NCBI GenBank assembly: GCA_037140715.1
Contig: JBAXDX010000041.1
Location: forward strand, 1 to 24,841
From: JAUZPB01 sp037140715
Lineage (GTDB): Bacteria > Bacteroidota > Ignavibacteria > Ignavibacteriales > SURF-24
Direction: 5' to 3'
DNA: 24,841 nucleotides
Made by a program: the position numbers and the translations under genes. Of this stretch, positions 1 through 10,200 are shown piece after piece. The notes beneath the pieces were generated by a model. That model worked only from the letters and a program-made list of their open reading frames with translations. It was not told the DNA's origin and searched no databases. Numbering within the stretch: the stretch's first letter is position 1; the number at the start of each line of letters is the position of its first letter.

Positions 1-110
1 AAATCTATACGTACAAAAGTTAAATCTATACGTATAAAAGTTAAATCTATACGTATAAAAGTAATATCTGTACATATAAAAGTTAAATCTATACGTATAA
101 AAGTAATATC
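1..110. repeat. 21-bp tandem repeat, five copies plus a partial sixth
   Basis: Units lie at 1-21, 22-42, 43-63, 64-84 and 85-105, with ATATC (106-110) starting a sixth. The unit is AAATCTATACGTATAAAAGT plus T or A. The centre, TATACGTATA, is a perfect 10-bp palindrome in three units. The divergent unit 4 has TGTACA there, which is also palindromic, and unit 1 keeps TACGTA. The spacing is exactly 21 bp, two helical turns, with no indels. The array runs off the left edge, so its full length is unknown. Confidence 0.9.
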
Positions 111-198
111 GGAAGGCAGTTCAGATTTAAAATTTGATAGCAGTATTTTAGAACAGGGAACTATCTTTCTAAAAATTCATGGCAAAAGAGGGAAGTAA
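1..198 (+). CDS. C-terminal fragment of an unknown repeat protein (cut by left edge)
   Basis: Frame 1 is open from the first base to a TAA at 196-198. It encodes five heptapeptides close to KSIRIKV (KSIRTKV, KSIRIKV, KSIRIKV, ISVHIKV, KSIRIKV), then a 30-residue tail ending LEQGTIFLKIHGKRGK. The 21-bp DNA period is exactly seven codons, so the repeat stays in frame, and alternating hydrophobic and basic residues suggest beta strands. The end (LEQGTIFLKI) loosely resembles the last strand of a T9SS sorting domain of the type 'LPSGxYxLKI', but it is shorter than usual and this is only a resemblance. The start lies outside the window. No family is recognised. A non-coding minisatellite that happens to be open is the alternative. 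Confidence 0.35.
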   Translation, partial: KSIRTKVKSIRIKVKSIRIKVISVHIKVKSIRIKVISEGSSDLKFDSSILEQGTIFLKIHGKRGK

Positions 199-270
199 AG
201 CTGCTACTTTCCCGGATAAACTCTATACTGAAGATAGTTATAAATTAAACTTCCTCTGAGACCGGGCGCG

Positions 271-306
271 TGAGTATGGTTAAGAGCATGAGTATGATTA
301 AGAAAA
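271..306. repeat. Direct 18-bp repeat of the ATGAGTATGATTAAGA family
   Basis: Two adjacent 18-bp units (271-288 and 289-306) read TGAGTATGGTTAAGAGCA and TGAGTATGATTAAGAAAA. The 16-mer at 288-303, ATGAGTATGATTAAGA, is identical to 19663-19678. The GAGTATGGTTAAG of the first unit is the reverse complement of 14261-14274 less one base. The site is intergenic, about 80 bp before the SpmAB-like gene. No promoter role is evident. Confidence 0.75.
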
Positions 307-387
307 TTAGAAACTGTCATTTTTACCCGAAGTTTTTGATCTGATGTTCGAAAACGGTTAACCCAAAACCAAAAAGGAGACTCACAC

Positions 388-2019
388 ATGCTCAATTATG
401 TATGGATAGCTTTGATTGTTCTGGGAATTGGTGCCGCTGTCAGTACAGACCTTGTTGAAAAGGGAAATAATAAATATCAGAATAAAACTCCGGTTCCCGT
501 CTTAATAAATCTTGCACAGCCATTTAATACCGACTCGACTATGTCTTACGATGTTAAGATTGCAGTTAAGTCTGATGTCTTTAATTCTTATTATAAAGAG
601 GGAGTAACAAAAGATATACAGCAGCCGGCTAAGCTTACCTATGATAAAATAAAAAAAACGGCAGTCCTTTTTATTAAAATAAGTGATGCAACTCCAAAAA
701 TCTGGAAACAAATGGCTAAGGTTACCGGTAAAGATGATGACCTGACCGGCATACTTCTAATCAGGCATATTAACACCGATTCTACCATAAATGCTTCAAT
801 TGTATTTGAGGAAATAACCTTTGCAAGAATGAAGGATGTAACAAATTCAGCTCTTGATTATGCCGGCAAGGCTGTTAATGTCGCGCTTGAGCTTATTGGT
901 ATAATGGCTCTCTGGCTTGGCATTATGAAAATTGCTGAAGAAGCCGGACTTATAAGAATCATTGCGAGGGTATTAAAGCCGGTTACAAAGTTTTTATTCC
1001 CTGATATTCCTTCCGACCATCCCGCTATGGGGGCGATGATTATGAATATATCTGCCAATATGCTCGGACTTTCAAACGCGGCTACTCCGTTTGGTTTAAA
1101 GGCGATGGAAGAACTTGATTCACTTAATCCTGATAAAGGAACGGCTACAAATGCAATGTGCACTTTTCTTGCAATTAATACCGCTGGACTTACATTTATA
1201 CCTGCGACTGCTATTGCAATCCGGGCGGCTTCAGGCAGTTCTGATCCGGCTGTTATTATTGGCACATCGGTCTTTGGAGCTGTCTGCGCAACGATAGCCG
1301 GTGTTACTTCGGCGAAAATAATGGAAAAATTTCCGGTAAAAAAAGGAGAAGGACGTGCCTGGTTAAAATCAAATGGAAAGGGACTCTTAATTTTAGCGGG
1401 CATAGTGGCTTTGGCTGCTATGGTTATTGTTTCCGGTGTTGCTTCAAAGTTTGGTTCACTTATAAGCTTTATAAAACCTTCGATAGTTAAGGATATAATT
1501 CAGGTTGTTTCAATACTTGCCATTCCGTTTCTGATTTTTTCTTTTGTTATATACGGATTATTTAAGAAGGTAAAGGTTTATGAAAAGTTTATTGAAGGAG
1601 CTAAAGAAGGCTTTAACGTAGCGGTAAGGATAATTCCTTATCTGGTAGGGATGCTTGTAGCAATTGGCATATTCAGGGCTGGAGGAGCAATGGATTTTCT
1701 TATAATGATACTGAGTCCTGTAACAAATTTAATCGGTATGCCTGCCGAAGCATTGCCAATGGCTCTTATGCGTCCGCTTTCAGGTAGCGGTTCTCTCGGT
1801 ATAATGGCTGAGACTATTGCGGTTTATGGACCTGATTCAATGACTGGAATTCTTGTTTCGACATTTTATGGCAGTTCGGAGACTACGTTTTATGTACTTG
1901 CTGTTTACTTTGGTTCTGTAAACATTGTGCGTACAAGACACGCGTTGCCGTCTGGTTTACTTGCAGATATTGCGGGCGCTCTCGGCGCTTTGTTTATTGT
2001 AAAGCTTTTATTTGGATAA
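388..2019 (+). CDS. Fused spore maturation protein A/B (SpmA-SpmB) membrane protein, nucleoside-recognition (Gate) family
   Basis: This is a 543-residue polytopic membrane protein. Residues about 1-35 match the SpmA N-terminus, with a first membrane helix. Residues about 150-330 hold the SpmA Gate domain, including WLGIMKIAEEAGL, FPDIPSDHPAMGA and NAATPFGLKAMEELDSLNP. Residues about 395-543 correspond to SpmB, with RPLSGSGS, GSSETTFYV and a final helix. SpmA and SpmB are separate in Bacillus, where they affect spore core dehydration; fused versions occur in non-sporulating bacteria and probably act in transport, with unknown substrate. About 110 polar residues between the first helix and the Gate domain look like an extracytoplasmic insertion. 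ATG 388 has a good ribosome binding site (AAAGGAGA). The molecular function is not established. Confidence 0.85.
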   Translation: MLNYVWIALIVLGIGAAVSTDLVEKGNNKYQNKTPVPVLINLAQPFNTDSTMSYDVKIAVKSDVFNSYYKEGVTKDIQQPAKLTYDKIKKTAVLFIKISDATPKIWKQMAKVTGKDDDLTGILLIRHINTDSTINASIVFEEITFARMKDVTNSALDYAGKAVNVALELIGIMALWLGIMKIAEEAGLIRIIARVLKPVTKFLFPDIPSDHPAMGAMIMNISANMLGLSNAATPFGLKAMEELDSLNPDKGTATNAMCTFLAINTAGLTFIPATAIAIRAASGSSDPAVIIGTSVFGAVCATIAGVTSAKIMEKFPVKKGEGRAWLKSNGKGLLILAGIVALAAMVIVSGVASKFGSLISFIKPSIVKDIIQVVSILAIPFLIFSFVIYGLFKKVKVYEKFIEGAKEGFNVAVRIIPYLVGMLVAIGIFRAGGAMDFLIMILSPVTNLIGMPAEALPMALMRPLSGSGSLGIMAETIAVYGPDSMTGILVSTFYGSSETTFYVLAVYFGSVNIVRTRHALPSGLLADIAGALGALFIVKLLFG

Positions 2020-2118
2020 AACGGGAAACTGTTTGTCTTTCAGGCATTGTTAATATTTCCTTTATTAACTATCTTGCATTATAAATAAAACTAATTTCCC
2101 AGTAAAATCATATTTAAC

Positions 2119-3240
2119 ATGAGAATAGGAATACCTAAAGAAACTACTCAGGAAGAAAAGAGAGTAGCGCTTGCGCCTGCGGGCATTGATACGTTAGTAA
2201 AGTCAGGTCATACTGTTTTTATAGAAAGCTGTGCAGGTGTGGGCAGTAATTTTACCGATGATGAATTTAGGAAAGCCGGAGCGCATATTGTCTGCAATGC
2301 AGAGGAAGTTTTTAACCGTGCTGAGATGATTATAAAAATCACTCGTTTAACTGAAGCGGAAGCTGCAATAATGCAGAAAGAACAGATAATATTTTCATTC
2401 CTGCATCTTTGTACCAGCAGGAAAAAAATTATTGAACAATTAATAAGAAAAAAAAATACAGCCATAGCGTTTGAACTAATAGAACGTGATGATGATTTAC
2501 CTGTTTTAAGATCGATGAGTGAGATAGCAGGTCAGCTTAGTATACAGGTAGCTGAAAGATATCTGGAAAGCGAACTACCGGTAAGCCGCGGGATTTTAAT
2601 GGGTGGAATTATAGGAGTAGCTCCGGCTACTGTAGTTATAATTGGTGCCGGTACTGTTGGCACGAGTGCGGCGCGTACTGCTCTTGGCTGTGGTGCTCAG
2701 GTGATTGTAATTGACAAGGATTTAAGCAGACTTAAGAAGATAGATGATTATTTCCAGAAAAGAGTTAGTACTGTTATCGCAAATCCTTATACAATTTCGC
2801 GCGGAGTTAAGCTTGCCGATGTGCTTATTGGAGCAGTTCTTATAAAGGGGGAAAAGGTACCCCGCATTGTTACAGAAGATATGGTAAAGACAATGAAGCG
2901 CGGAGCCGTTATAGTTGATGTATCAATTGATCAGGGAGGATGTGTTGAAACAAGTCATCCGACATCATTATCAGACCCTGTTTTTGTTAAGCATGATGTT
3001 ATTCATTTTTGCGTTCCGAATATGCCTGCCATTGTTTCAAGAACGGCAAGTTACGGAATGACAAACGCCTCGCTGGATTATATTTTAAGCATTGCCGATC
3101 ATGGACTTTCCAACGCATTACTTGGAGATGATGGACTGGCAAAGGGTGTTTGTACTTATAATGGTTTTTGTTCGAATGAAAATATTGCGGAGACTTTTAA
3201 TCTTGAGTATAGAAGACTCAGGATTTTCTCAACTAATTAA
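2119..3240 (+). CDS. ald: Alanine dehydrogenase
   Basis: This NAD-dependent enzyme interconverts L-alanine with pyruvate and ammonia in the cytoplasm. The protein has 373 residues, the normal family length. Visible hallmarks are the N-terminal MRIGIPKE, Arg15 (substrate carboxylate), Lys73 and His96 (catalytic pair, in FLHL), SMSEIAG at 132-138, the dinucleotide-binding GAGTVG at 176-181, and late motifs VDVSIDQGGCVETSHPT and VPNMPAIVSRTAS. It lies 99 bp after the SpmAB-like gene. No clear Shine-Dalgarno precedes ATG 2119. Saccharopine dehydrogenase or transhydrogenase alpha share the fold, but the motif set and length fit alanine dehydrogenase best. Confidence 0.93.
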   Translation: MRIGIPKETTQEEKRVALAPAGIDTLVKSGHTVFIESCAGVGSNFTDDEFRKAGAHIVCNAEEVFNRAEMIIKITRLTEAEAAIMQKEQIIFSFLHLCTSRKKIIEQLIRKKNTAIAFELIERDDDLPVLRSMSEIAGQLSIQVAERYLESELPVSRGILMGGIIGVAPATVVIIGAGTVGTSAARTALGCGAQVIVIDKDLSRLKKIDDYFQKRVSTVIANPYTISRGVKLADVLIGAVLIKGEKVPRIVTEDMVKTMKRGAVIVDVSIDQGGCVETSHPTSLSDPVFVKHDVIHFCVPNMPAIVSRTASYGMTNASLDYILSIADHGLSNALLGDDGLAKGVCTYNGFCSNENIAETFNLEYRRLRIFSTN

Positions 3241-3354
3241 GAAAGACTTCAATATGATATTTAAGCAGGAAGTGCAGGCTTTAATTGATATAGTGCATCA
3301 AATTTCAAAGAAGAATTAACGCGATTTGCCAAAGAAAATTTTAAAATCTGATTT

Positions 3355-4041
3355 ATGGTAGCAGTAGTCGGCGATGTGCATGGATGTTTTTATACGTTTC
3401 TTAGTCTTTATTACAGGATAATTACCAAGTATCCAAATATACCGGTTTACTGTGTCGGCGATTTAATTGACAGGGGGAAGCACAGCTTTGAAGTTGTTCA
3501 GTTTTTTATTGATAACAACCTGAAATTTACTACTGGGAATCATGATTATATGTTGTATTCCTTTGTCAAAGAGCCTGACAGCCTGCTTGCACATTCATGG
3601 GTTTTTAATGGTAATGAGGCAACGCGGCAGTCATATCTTAATCATTCTGATGCGGTTTCAAGGCACACGGATTTTATTAAATCTTCTTCATTGTATTTTA
3701 ACCTTGATGACTGTTTTATTTCACATGCCGGTGTTTCTGAGAAGTTTAAAAAAGTATTACCCCCGAATCTCAGGGAAAATCTTCATCTGCTTGATCAGCT
3801 TATATATTCTGAATTTATGGGTGATTCAGGCGTTTTATGGACAAGGGAAAGACTGCTTAATCTTGGTAAGTTGCAGATTGTCGGGCATTCGAAACAGGAA
3901 AATGTCAGGATTGATTCAAGATCGAATAGTGTATATATTGATACCGGAGCTTGTTTTGGCAACAGGCTGAGTTCTGTTATAGTTCATAAAAACAATATTA
4001 TCGAAATTATGGATGAAGTAATAAATCTCATGGATATATAA
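3355..4041 (+). CDS. Calcineurin-like metallophosphoesterase (PPP-type Ser/Thr phosphatase / ApaH-like family)
   Basis: The 228-residue protein has the full di-metal phosphoesterase signature: GDVHG (residues 6-10), GDLIDRG (35-41), GNHD (61-64), SHAG in the middle and GHSKQ near the C-terminus, followed by IDTGACFG. This order is typical of the bacterial PPP group, which includes PrpA/PrpE-like protein phosphatases and diadenosine tetraphosphatases. The substrate cannot be decided from sequence alone. No signal peptide is visible, so it is probably cytoplasmic. ATG 3355 follows ald by 114 bp without an obvious ribosome binding site, and the first motif starts at residue 6, so the start cannot be much further downstream. 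No functional link to ald or sprA is evident. Confidence 0.85.
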   Translation: MVAVVGDVHGCFYTFLSLYYRIITKYPNIPVYCVGDLIDRGKHSFEVVQFFIDNNLKFTTGNHDYMLYSFVKEPDSLLAHSWVFNGNEATRQSYLNHSDAVSRHTDFIKSSSLYFNLDDCFISHAGVSEKFKKVLPPNLRENLHLLDQLIYSEFMGDSGVLWTRERLLNLGKLQIVGHSKQENVRIDSRSNSVYIDTGACFGNRLSSVIVHKNNIIEIMDEVINLMDI

Positions 4042-4298
4042 GTTATCTTTTTGCTATAATCTTAACGGTACACAGGAATTATTATAAAAATAGTTGAAAC
4101 TTTGTTGAAAAATGGCTTTCTTTGTTCTGCAATAATTTAATTTAATATTGTGGTGAAATTTATACTTCGAACTATTGATAATAAGCCAAAAATTAAATAA
4201 TTTTTCATTCAACAAATTAGGGAAGTAATAGCGAAACATATCTACTCTATTGAAAACAGCGTCAAGGTAGAACAATAAAAACTCAATTTCATAAGCTT
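4042..4298. other. 257-bp intergenic region before sprA
   Basis: This stretch is strongly AT-rich. It holds no recognisable + strand gene, no strong hairpin and no terminator for the upstream phosphoesterase gene. A sprA promoter is expected here, but no -33/-7 or -35/-10 pair stands out. Confidence 0.5.
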
Positions 4299-7200
4299 TT
4301 GCATGAGAGCCTGAAGCTCTTAACATTTGTGGTGGCGACAGTCTGTGGTCTGTTGTCCATAGGTTTTGCTTCACAAGGGTCGTCTGGTGATTCATTATCG
4401 AATGATGCTTCCGTATGCTTTATTCCATATTTGTCTTTAGCGGATACTACAAAAGATTCGCCTGAATTAATTCAAAATACCAGTTCAGCAGTTTCTCCGG
4501 TTGATTCAGCAGGGAAGAAAATATCAGGAATTGCTGATTCATTGCAGAAAAAAGTATCAGATGTCGCAGGTGATTCAGTAAAAGTACTGACATGGCGTGA
4601 TTCTCTGATGGCAAAGTCCCTTGATTCTACTGCGAGACTCAAATATTTCCATTATCAGCGTAAAGATGTTCCTTACACTCAGTTTACTCCTAAAAAACGA
4701 TCCAAATTTTTTGTTTATCCATCGCAGGCGCTGTTATTCAGAACAGTACAGCTTGATTCGACCGGTAACTTTGTTATAATTAAAGAAAAAATTGGAAACG
4801 ATCCTTATAAGATTCTCCTCAAAATTCCACTCGATGAATATATTAAATTAAAACTCCAGGCGAAAAACCGAACGTTGCTTGAAGAGATTGCTTATAAATA
4901 TGAACTTAAAAGCAGCGTCAGGGATATCGGTGCTCTTATCAGCGATATTACAAACATTGATATTCCGTTGCCAAGCGTTGGCTTTTTAAGTATTTTTGGC
5001 AAAAAAGGAATAAATATTCGGATTAACGGTGCGGTAGATATTCATGGAGCATGGCGAAATGAAACAACCGAAGGTGTTACAGCCTCGTTGCTTGGTAATT
5101 CAAGAAACGAACCTGATTTTAAGCAACAGGTGCAAATAAATGTTCAGGGTTCGATAGGTGATAAACTAAAAATTGGTGCTGACTGGAATACAGAAAGAAC
5201 ATTTGAATATGAAAACCAGCTTAAACTTTCTTATACCGGCTATGAGGATGAAATAGTTCAGAAGATTGAAGCGGGAAACGTATCTCTTCAGACTTCACCT
5301 CTGGTTGGCGGTAGCGAAGCATTGTTTGGTATTAAAGCAAATTTCCAGATTGGCCCGTTGAATCTGACTACGTTAGCTTCCCAAAAGAAAGGCGAAATAA
5401 AAGAAGTCTCAATTACAGGCGGATCTACCACGCAGGAATTTACCAGACGCGTCTATGAATATTCGACCAGTCATTATTTTATTGACGCGCCATACGCTGA
5501 AGGGAGTACGGGGCTGAATTTATTTAACCGGTATTATGGCAATGCCCAGCCGGATATTGATACCAGATATCTGGTCAAGGAAATTGAAGTCTGGAAATCA
5601 GTTATTGGTCTGCCTCAGCCTGGTGTTGAACGCCAAGCAATTGCGATTATTAGTCTTGAACCTCATTCAAAAGGTAATCTTGCCTATAATAATGAAAGAG
5701 AGACAATGGATACCGCTAAGTCAGGCAGGGTTGAAGTAGGAAGGTTTGTCAGGCTGCAACCGGATATTGATTATGTACTTCACCCCGAGACGGGTTTCTT
5801 AACATTTAAAACACAAATACAGGAGCAGGATGTTATTGCTGTGGCATACAGACGTGCTAATGATCTTGGTTCATCTAATCCTGATGATGATTATTTCTTT
5901 GGTGAATTTGTCGGCAGCGACACTTCAAGCACAAATAAACTTGTGCTTAAACTTGTAAAACCACAGAATCTTCAGCCACAGTATAAAGAAGCCTGGAAAC
6001 TTCAGCTTAGAAATATTTATGCAATTGGCGGACGCGGTGTTAATCAGGAAGGTTTTAAGCTTGATATTCAGTATCAGCTTCCGGGTAGCGAACCTCAGAT
6101 AGAACTTATAACGCAGACAGGCTCTGTTCCATTACTAAATGCCTTCGGTCTTGATTTGGTAGGCGCGGGTAATTCCGCCGGGAAAGACGGAAACTTCGAT
6201 TTTTTAATCGGAAGAACAATTATCCCTGAAACCGGAGAAATTATCTTCCCAACGTTGCAACCATTTGGAGTAAATCTTCCCGCAGCTCTTGGCGGGAATG
6301 ATTCGCTGAAATTTCAGGCTGTTTATGATACTTCTGCTAACATAGCAAAAAATCAGGGTTCAAGGGACAGGTTTGTAATCAAAGGAAAATATTCTGCTTC
6401 TTCTTCCAGTGTGTTTAACCTTGGTATGGTTGGAATCGTTGAAAACTCGGTTAAAGTAACCCTTGGCGGAAGAGAACTTACTCCGAATGTTGATTATGTG
6501 GTTGATTATAATATCGGTCAGGTTACTATTCGTAATAAAGATGCCCTTGTACCCGGAGCAGACCTGAAGATTAGTTATGAACAGAATGATATTTTCCAGC
6601 TTGCTTCCAAGACGCTTACCGGTGCAAGAGGTGAGTTTAATTTCTCGAAGAGAACTCTTCTCGGCTTCTCGGCATTAAATCTTAATCAGCAGACTTTAAG
6701 CGATAAGGTTAGAATCGGGGAGGAACCATTAAATAATTCTATTTACGGGGTTGATTTTTCTACCGGTTTCGATATGCCGTTTTTGACTAAAGGTCTGGAT
6801 AAACTTATCACAACACGGGAGATGTCATCGCTTGCAGTTAAGGGTGAATTCGCCTATATCAATCCCGACCCGAATACAAAGAAAAGTACAATCGAAAGCG
6901 ATGTCAGCCGTAGCATAGCTTATGTTGATGACTTCGAAGGCTCAAAGAAAACCATTCCTCTTAGTCTTGGATATACGGCATGGCATGATATCAGCGTTCC
7001 GGCTAAGATGAATAATATCAGCGGTTCATCTCTGCTTCAGCAGATGAATTATAAAGCTAAAAGCTGGTGGTATAACATAACGCCACCTGTTACCGATGTA
7101 AAACAAATCTGGCCGAAGAAGGTTGTTGCCAAGAATGATCAGAATGTTACCGTTCTTGATTATGTATTTGATCCGGCGCGTAAGGGCTTTTATAACTATA

Positions 7201-10200
7201 ACCAAAATATGACAGCCTCCGGTAACAACTGGGGCGGTATAATGAAAAATCTCTCCTCAACCGCAAGCAATCTTATTGATGAGAACATAGAATTTATCGA
7301 ATTCTGGGTTCAGCTCGATGAGAATACTCCGCTTGATGCAAAGCTTAATATAGACCTTGGTAAGATTAGCGAAGACGTAATTCCTAACGGTGTGCTTAAC
7401 TATGAAGACCGTAACCGTAACGGAGCTATAGACCAGGGCGAAGACGTGGGAACAGACGGAGATGCGGATGCTGCTGAACCTGATTATTCCCCTTCTAATC
7501 CTGACCCTGCAGGGGATAATTTCCACCTCGACCCGGCTAATATTAGTTACGAGAATATTAACGGAACTGAAGGCAACTCTGTCTCAATTGAATCAGGTAA
7601 ACTGCCTGATACTGAGGATCTTAACGGAAACTGGACACTTGACCAGCTTAATAGTTATTATCGTTATACCATTCCGCTTGATACTAATGCTGTGAAAAAT
7701 AAATATATTATCGGAGGCGGTAATACTGACGGACACTGGCATTTAATCAGAATCCCGCTTAAAGAACCAACTTCCCAGGAAGGAACTCCCAGTCTTTCAG
7801 TCGTTGAAACTATCAGGCTCTGGGTAAACGGCACAAATCAAAAGGTTCATCTAAGGTTTGCTGACTTTAATCTGGTTGGAAGCCAGTGGCAGAAAGTTAT
7901 CCCAAAGAATATAATCAGCGCTAATGCTGTTGACAGCACCCTTGAACTGTCCGTTATAAGTATCGAAGAAAATACTCCCGAATATTCAAGTCCTCCGGGA
8001 GTCGAACGTGAACGGGACAGGAGTAATACAACTGAAACAGTCCTGAGAAACGAACAGTCTCTTTCCCTTACTATTTATAATCTTGTGGAAAATGATGAAC
8101 GTCAGGTTGTTAAATATCTCCGCGCTATGGATTTATTTAATTACAGCGAGATGAAGCTGTTTGTACATGGAGATGTCGATACGCTTAATTATAATCTTTC
8201 GCGTAGCGGTGCGGGAGAAGTTTATTTCAGGTTTGGTTCTGATACCTCGAACTATTATGAATATCGTCTGCCTGTTCAACCGGGCTGGAATGAGTTAAGC
8301 ATTCCATTTAAAGAGATAACCGGACTCAAACAAACGAAGGATACATCAAAAGTTTACAGTCTTGAAGTACCTGGCAGACCCGGACACTTTTACAGACTTA
8401 GAGGCAACCCTGCTCTTACAGGAGTTTCATTCTTTATGTTCGGTGTTCAGAACTCCAACAAAAGCGGGAATTATCCGAATGGTATTTCCGGTAAGGTATG
8501 GCTTGATGAACTAAGAGTTATTGGTGCGGATAACACTTCCGGCTGGGCTTATAGTGCTTCAACAAACTTTAAGCTTGCCGACCTGATGACTGTTAACTTT
8601 AATATGAGCCAGACCGACCCGTTCTTTCACAGACTTTCCGATAAATTCGGTTCAAGAATGGACGCGAAGAACTGGGGACTCAATGTTGACCTTGATGTGA
8701 TTAAACTTATGCCTTTCAGTATGCCGGGCAGTAAACTAAGAATAAATTATTCGCACAATGAATCCATTACTAAACCAAGATACGTACCTGGTACCGATAT
8801 CGAAGTTTCAAGCGCTTCAAAGCTTTTCCAGGAAAAGTTGTTAAGCTCAGGTTATTCATCCAAATCTGCGCAGGATTCTACGGATATTTTTGTTGCAAAT
8901 ACTCAGTCGCTGAGTATATCCGAAACCTGGTCGTTAAGTAATATCGAGCTTCGCATTCCATCGGACTTCTGGCTGATTAATGAAACGGTTAATAATCTTA
9001 GATTTAACTTCAGTTTTAACAGAGCAAACGGGAAGAATCCGACTCAGAAGGTGACGAGAAACTGGACCTGGAGTTTCGGAGCCGGTTACGCTCTGACATT
9101 TGGACAGAACAACTTCTTCTATCCGGCTGATATTCCCGTGCTTGGAACAATCCTCCAGCTCTTTTCAGATTACAGGAATACAAAGTTTTATTACTCGCCA
9201 CAGAACCTGAATATGAATATGTCAGCTTCGAGGAATTATTCTTATTCCCTTTCAAGGCAGGAAAATGTAACGGCAAATATCGCAAGGGATTTTAAGGCTG
9301 GGAGGAATGGTTCATTTACATGGAAACTGACCGAAGGCGGGTTTTTGAATCTCACTCTTGGTTACAATGCCGATGTCGCCTCATCGCTTGCCCATCTGCT
9401 TACTATTAATAATACAGTTGAAAGAAGCGAAAAAGAGATATGGAATGATATATTTAGCGGCGTATTCTTCGGGCGCGATTATCAGTATTCTCAGTCGTTC
9501 GACATAAGAACCGCGCCAAAGCTTCCCGGTATATGGGGGCTTAATAATTTCTTACAGATAAATACGGGTTACGGAGTCAATTACAGCTGGTCTAATAATT
9601 TTCAGCAAAAGGAAGCCGGTCGTTCGGCAGGGTTTTCTAATAAAATCAGCTTTGGCGGCAAAGTGAAATTAAAATCGCTTGTTGAACCAATATTCAGGGA
9701 ATCTAAGCCGGATGAAAAATCCGCGCCTAAGACGGAAACAAATTCAACAGGCAGAACCAGCCACAGCCGTGGCGGTATCAGGGAAGAAGATAATGTTCAG
9801 AATTCGCCCGCGAACAGAAATACTGCTAAAGCTGATTCGCTTCAGGTAAATGACAGTACTAATGCCGCTGCCTTTAAAAAGGATTCGGTTATCAGTACGC
9901 AGCCACAGACAAGTAAACTGTTGCTTGCCTGGTCAGTTGTGAAGAATACTTTGAGATATGTTCTGTTTGATTATGATAATATTTCTTTTAATTTCTCGGA
10001 AGATAATACTGTTCAGAAGTCAGGTATCTTTGGAGAAGGCAACGGCATTATGAACTTCTGGGGAGTTACACAGTCTGTAAATAATGGTCCTAACCGGCTG
10101 TTCATGCTTGGACTTAATCAGGATCCGGGTCCCAGAGCTTATATTCGCGATTCTTTGGGTACCGGTGCCAGACTCCAGCTTGGTGACAATTTCTCCCAGC

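Noticed and set aside
858..1403. 181-residue minus-strand ORF
   Set aside because: It is antisense to the well-supported SpmAB-like gene; its Ala/Ile/Pro-rich composition is what the complement of membrane-helix codons gives.
3254..3319. Possible 21-residue peptide between ald and the phosphoesterase gene
   Set aside because: It has a start and stop but no ribosome binding site or recognisable features, and is too short to support.
4054..4395. 113-residue minus-strand ORF across the sprA upstream gap
   Set aside because: It overlaps the sprA signal-peptide region, has low-complexity Asn/Phe/Tyr-rich composition, lacks a ribosome binding site and matches no family.
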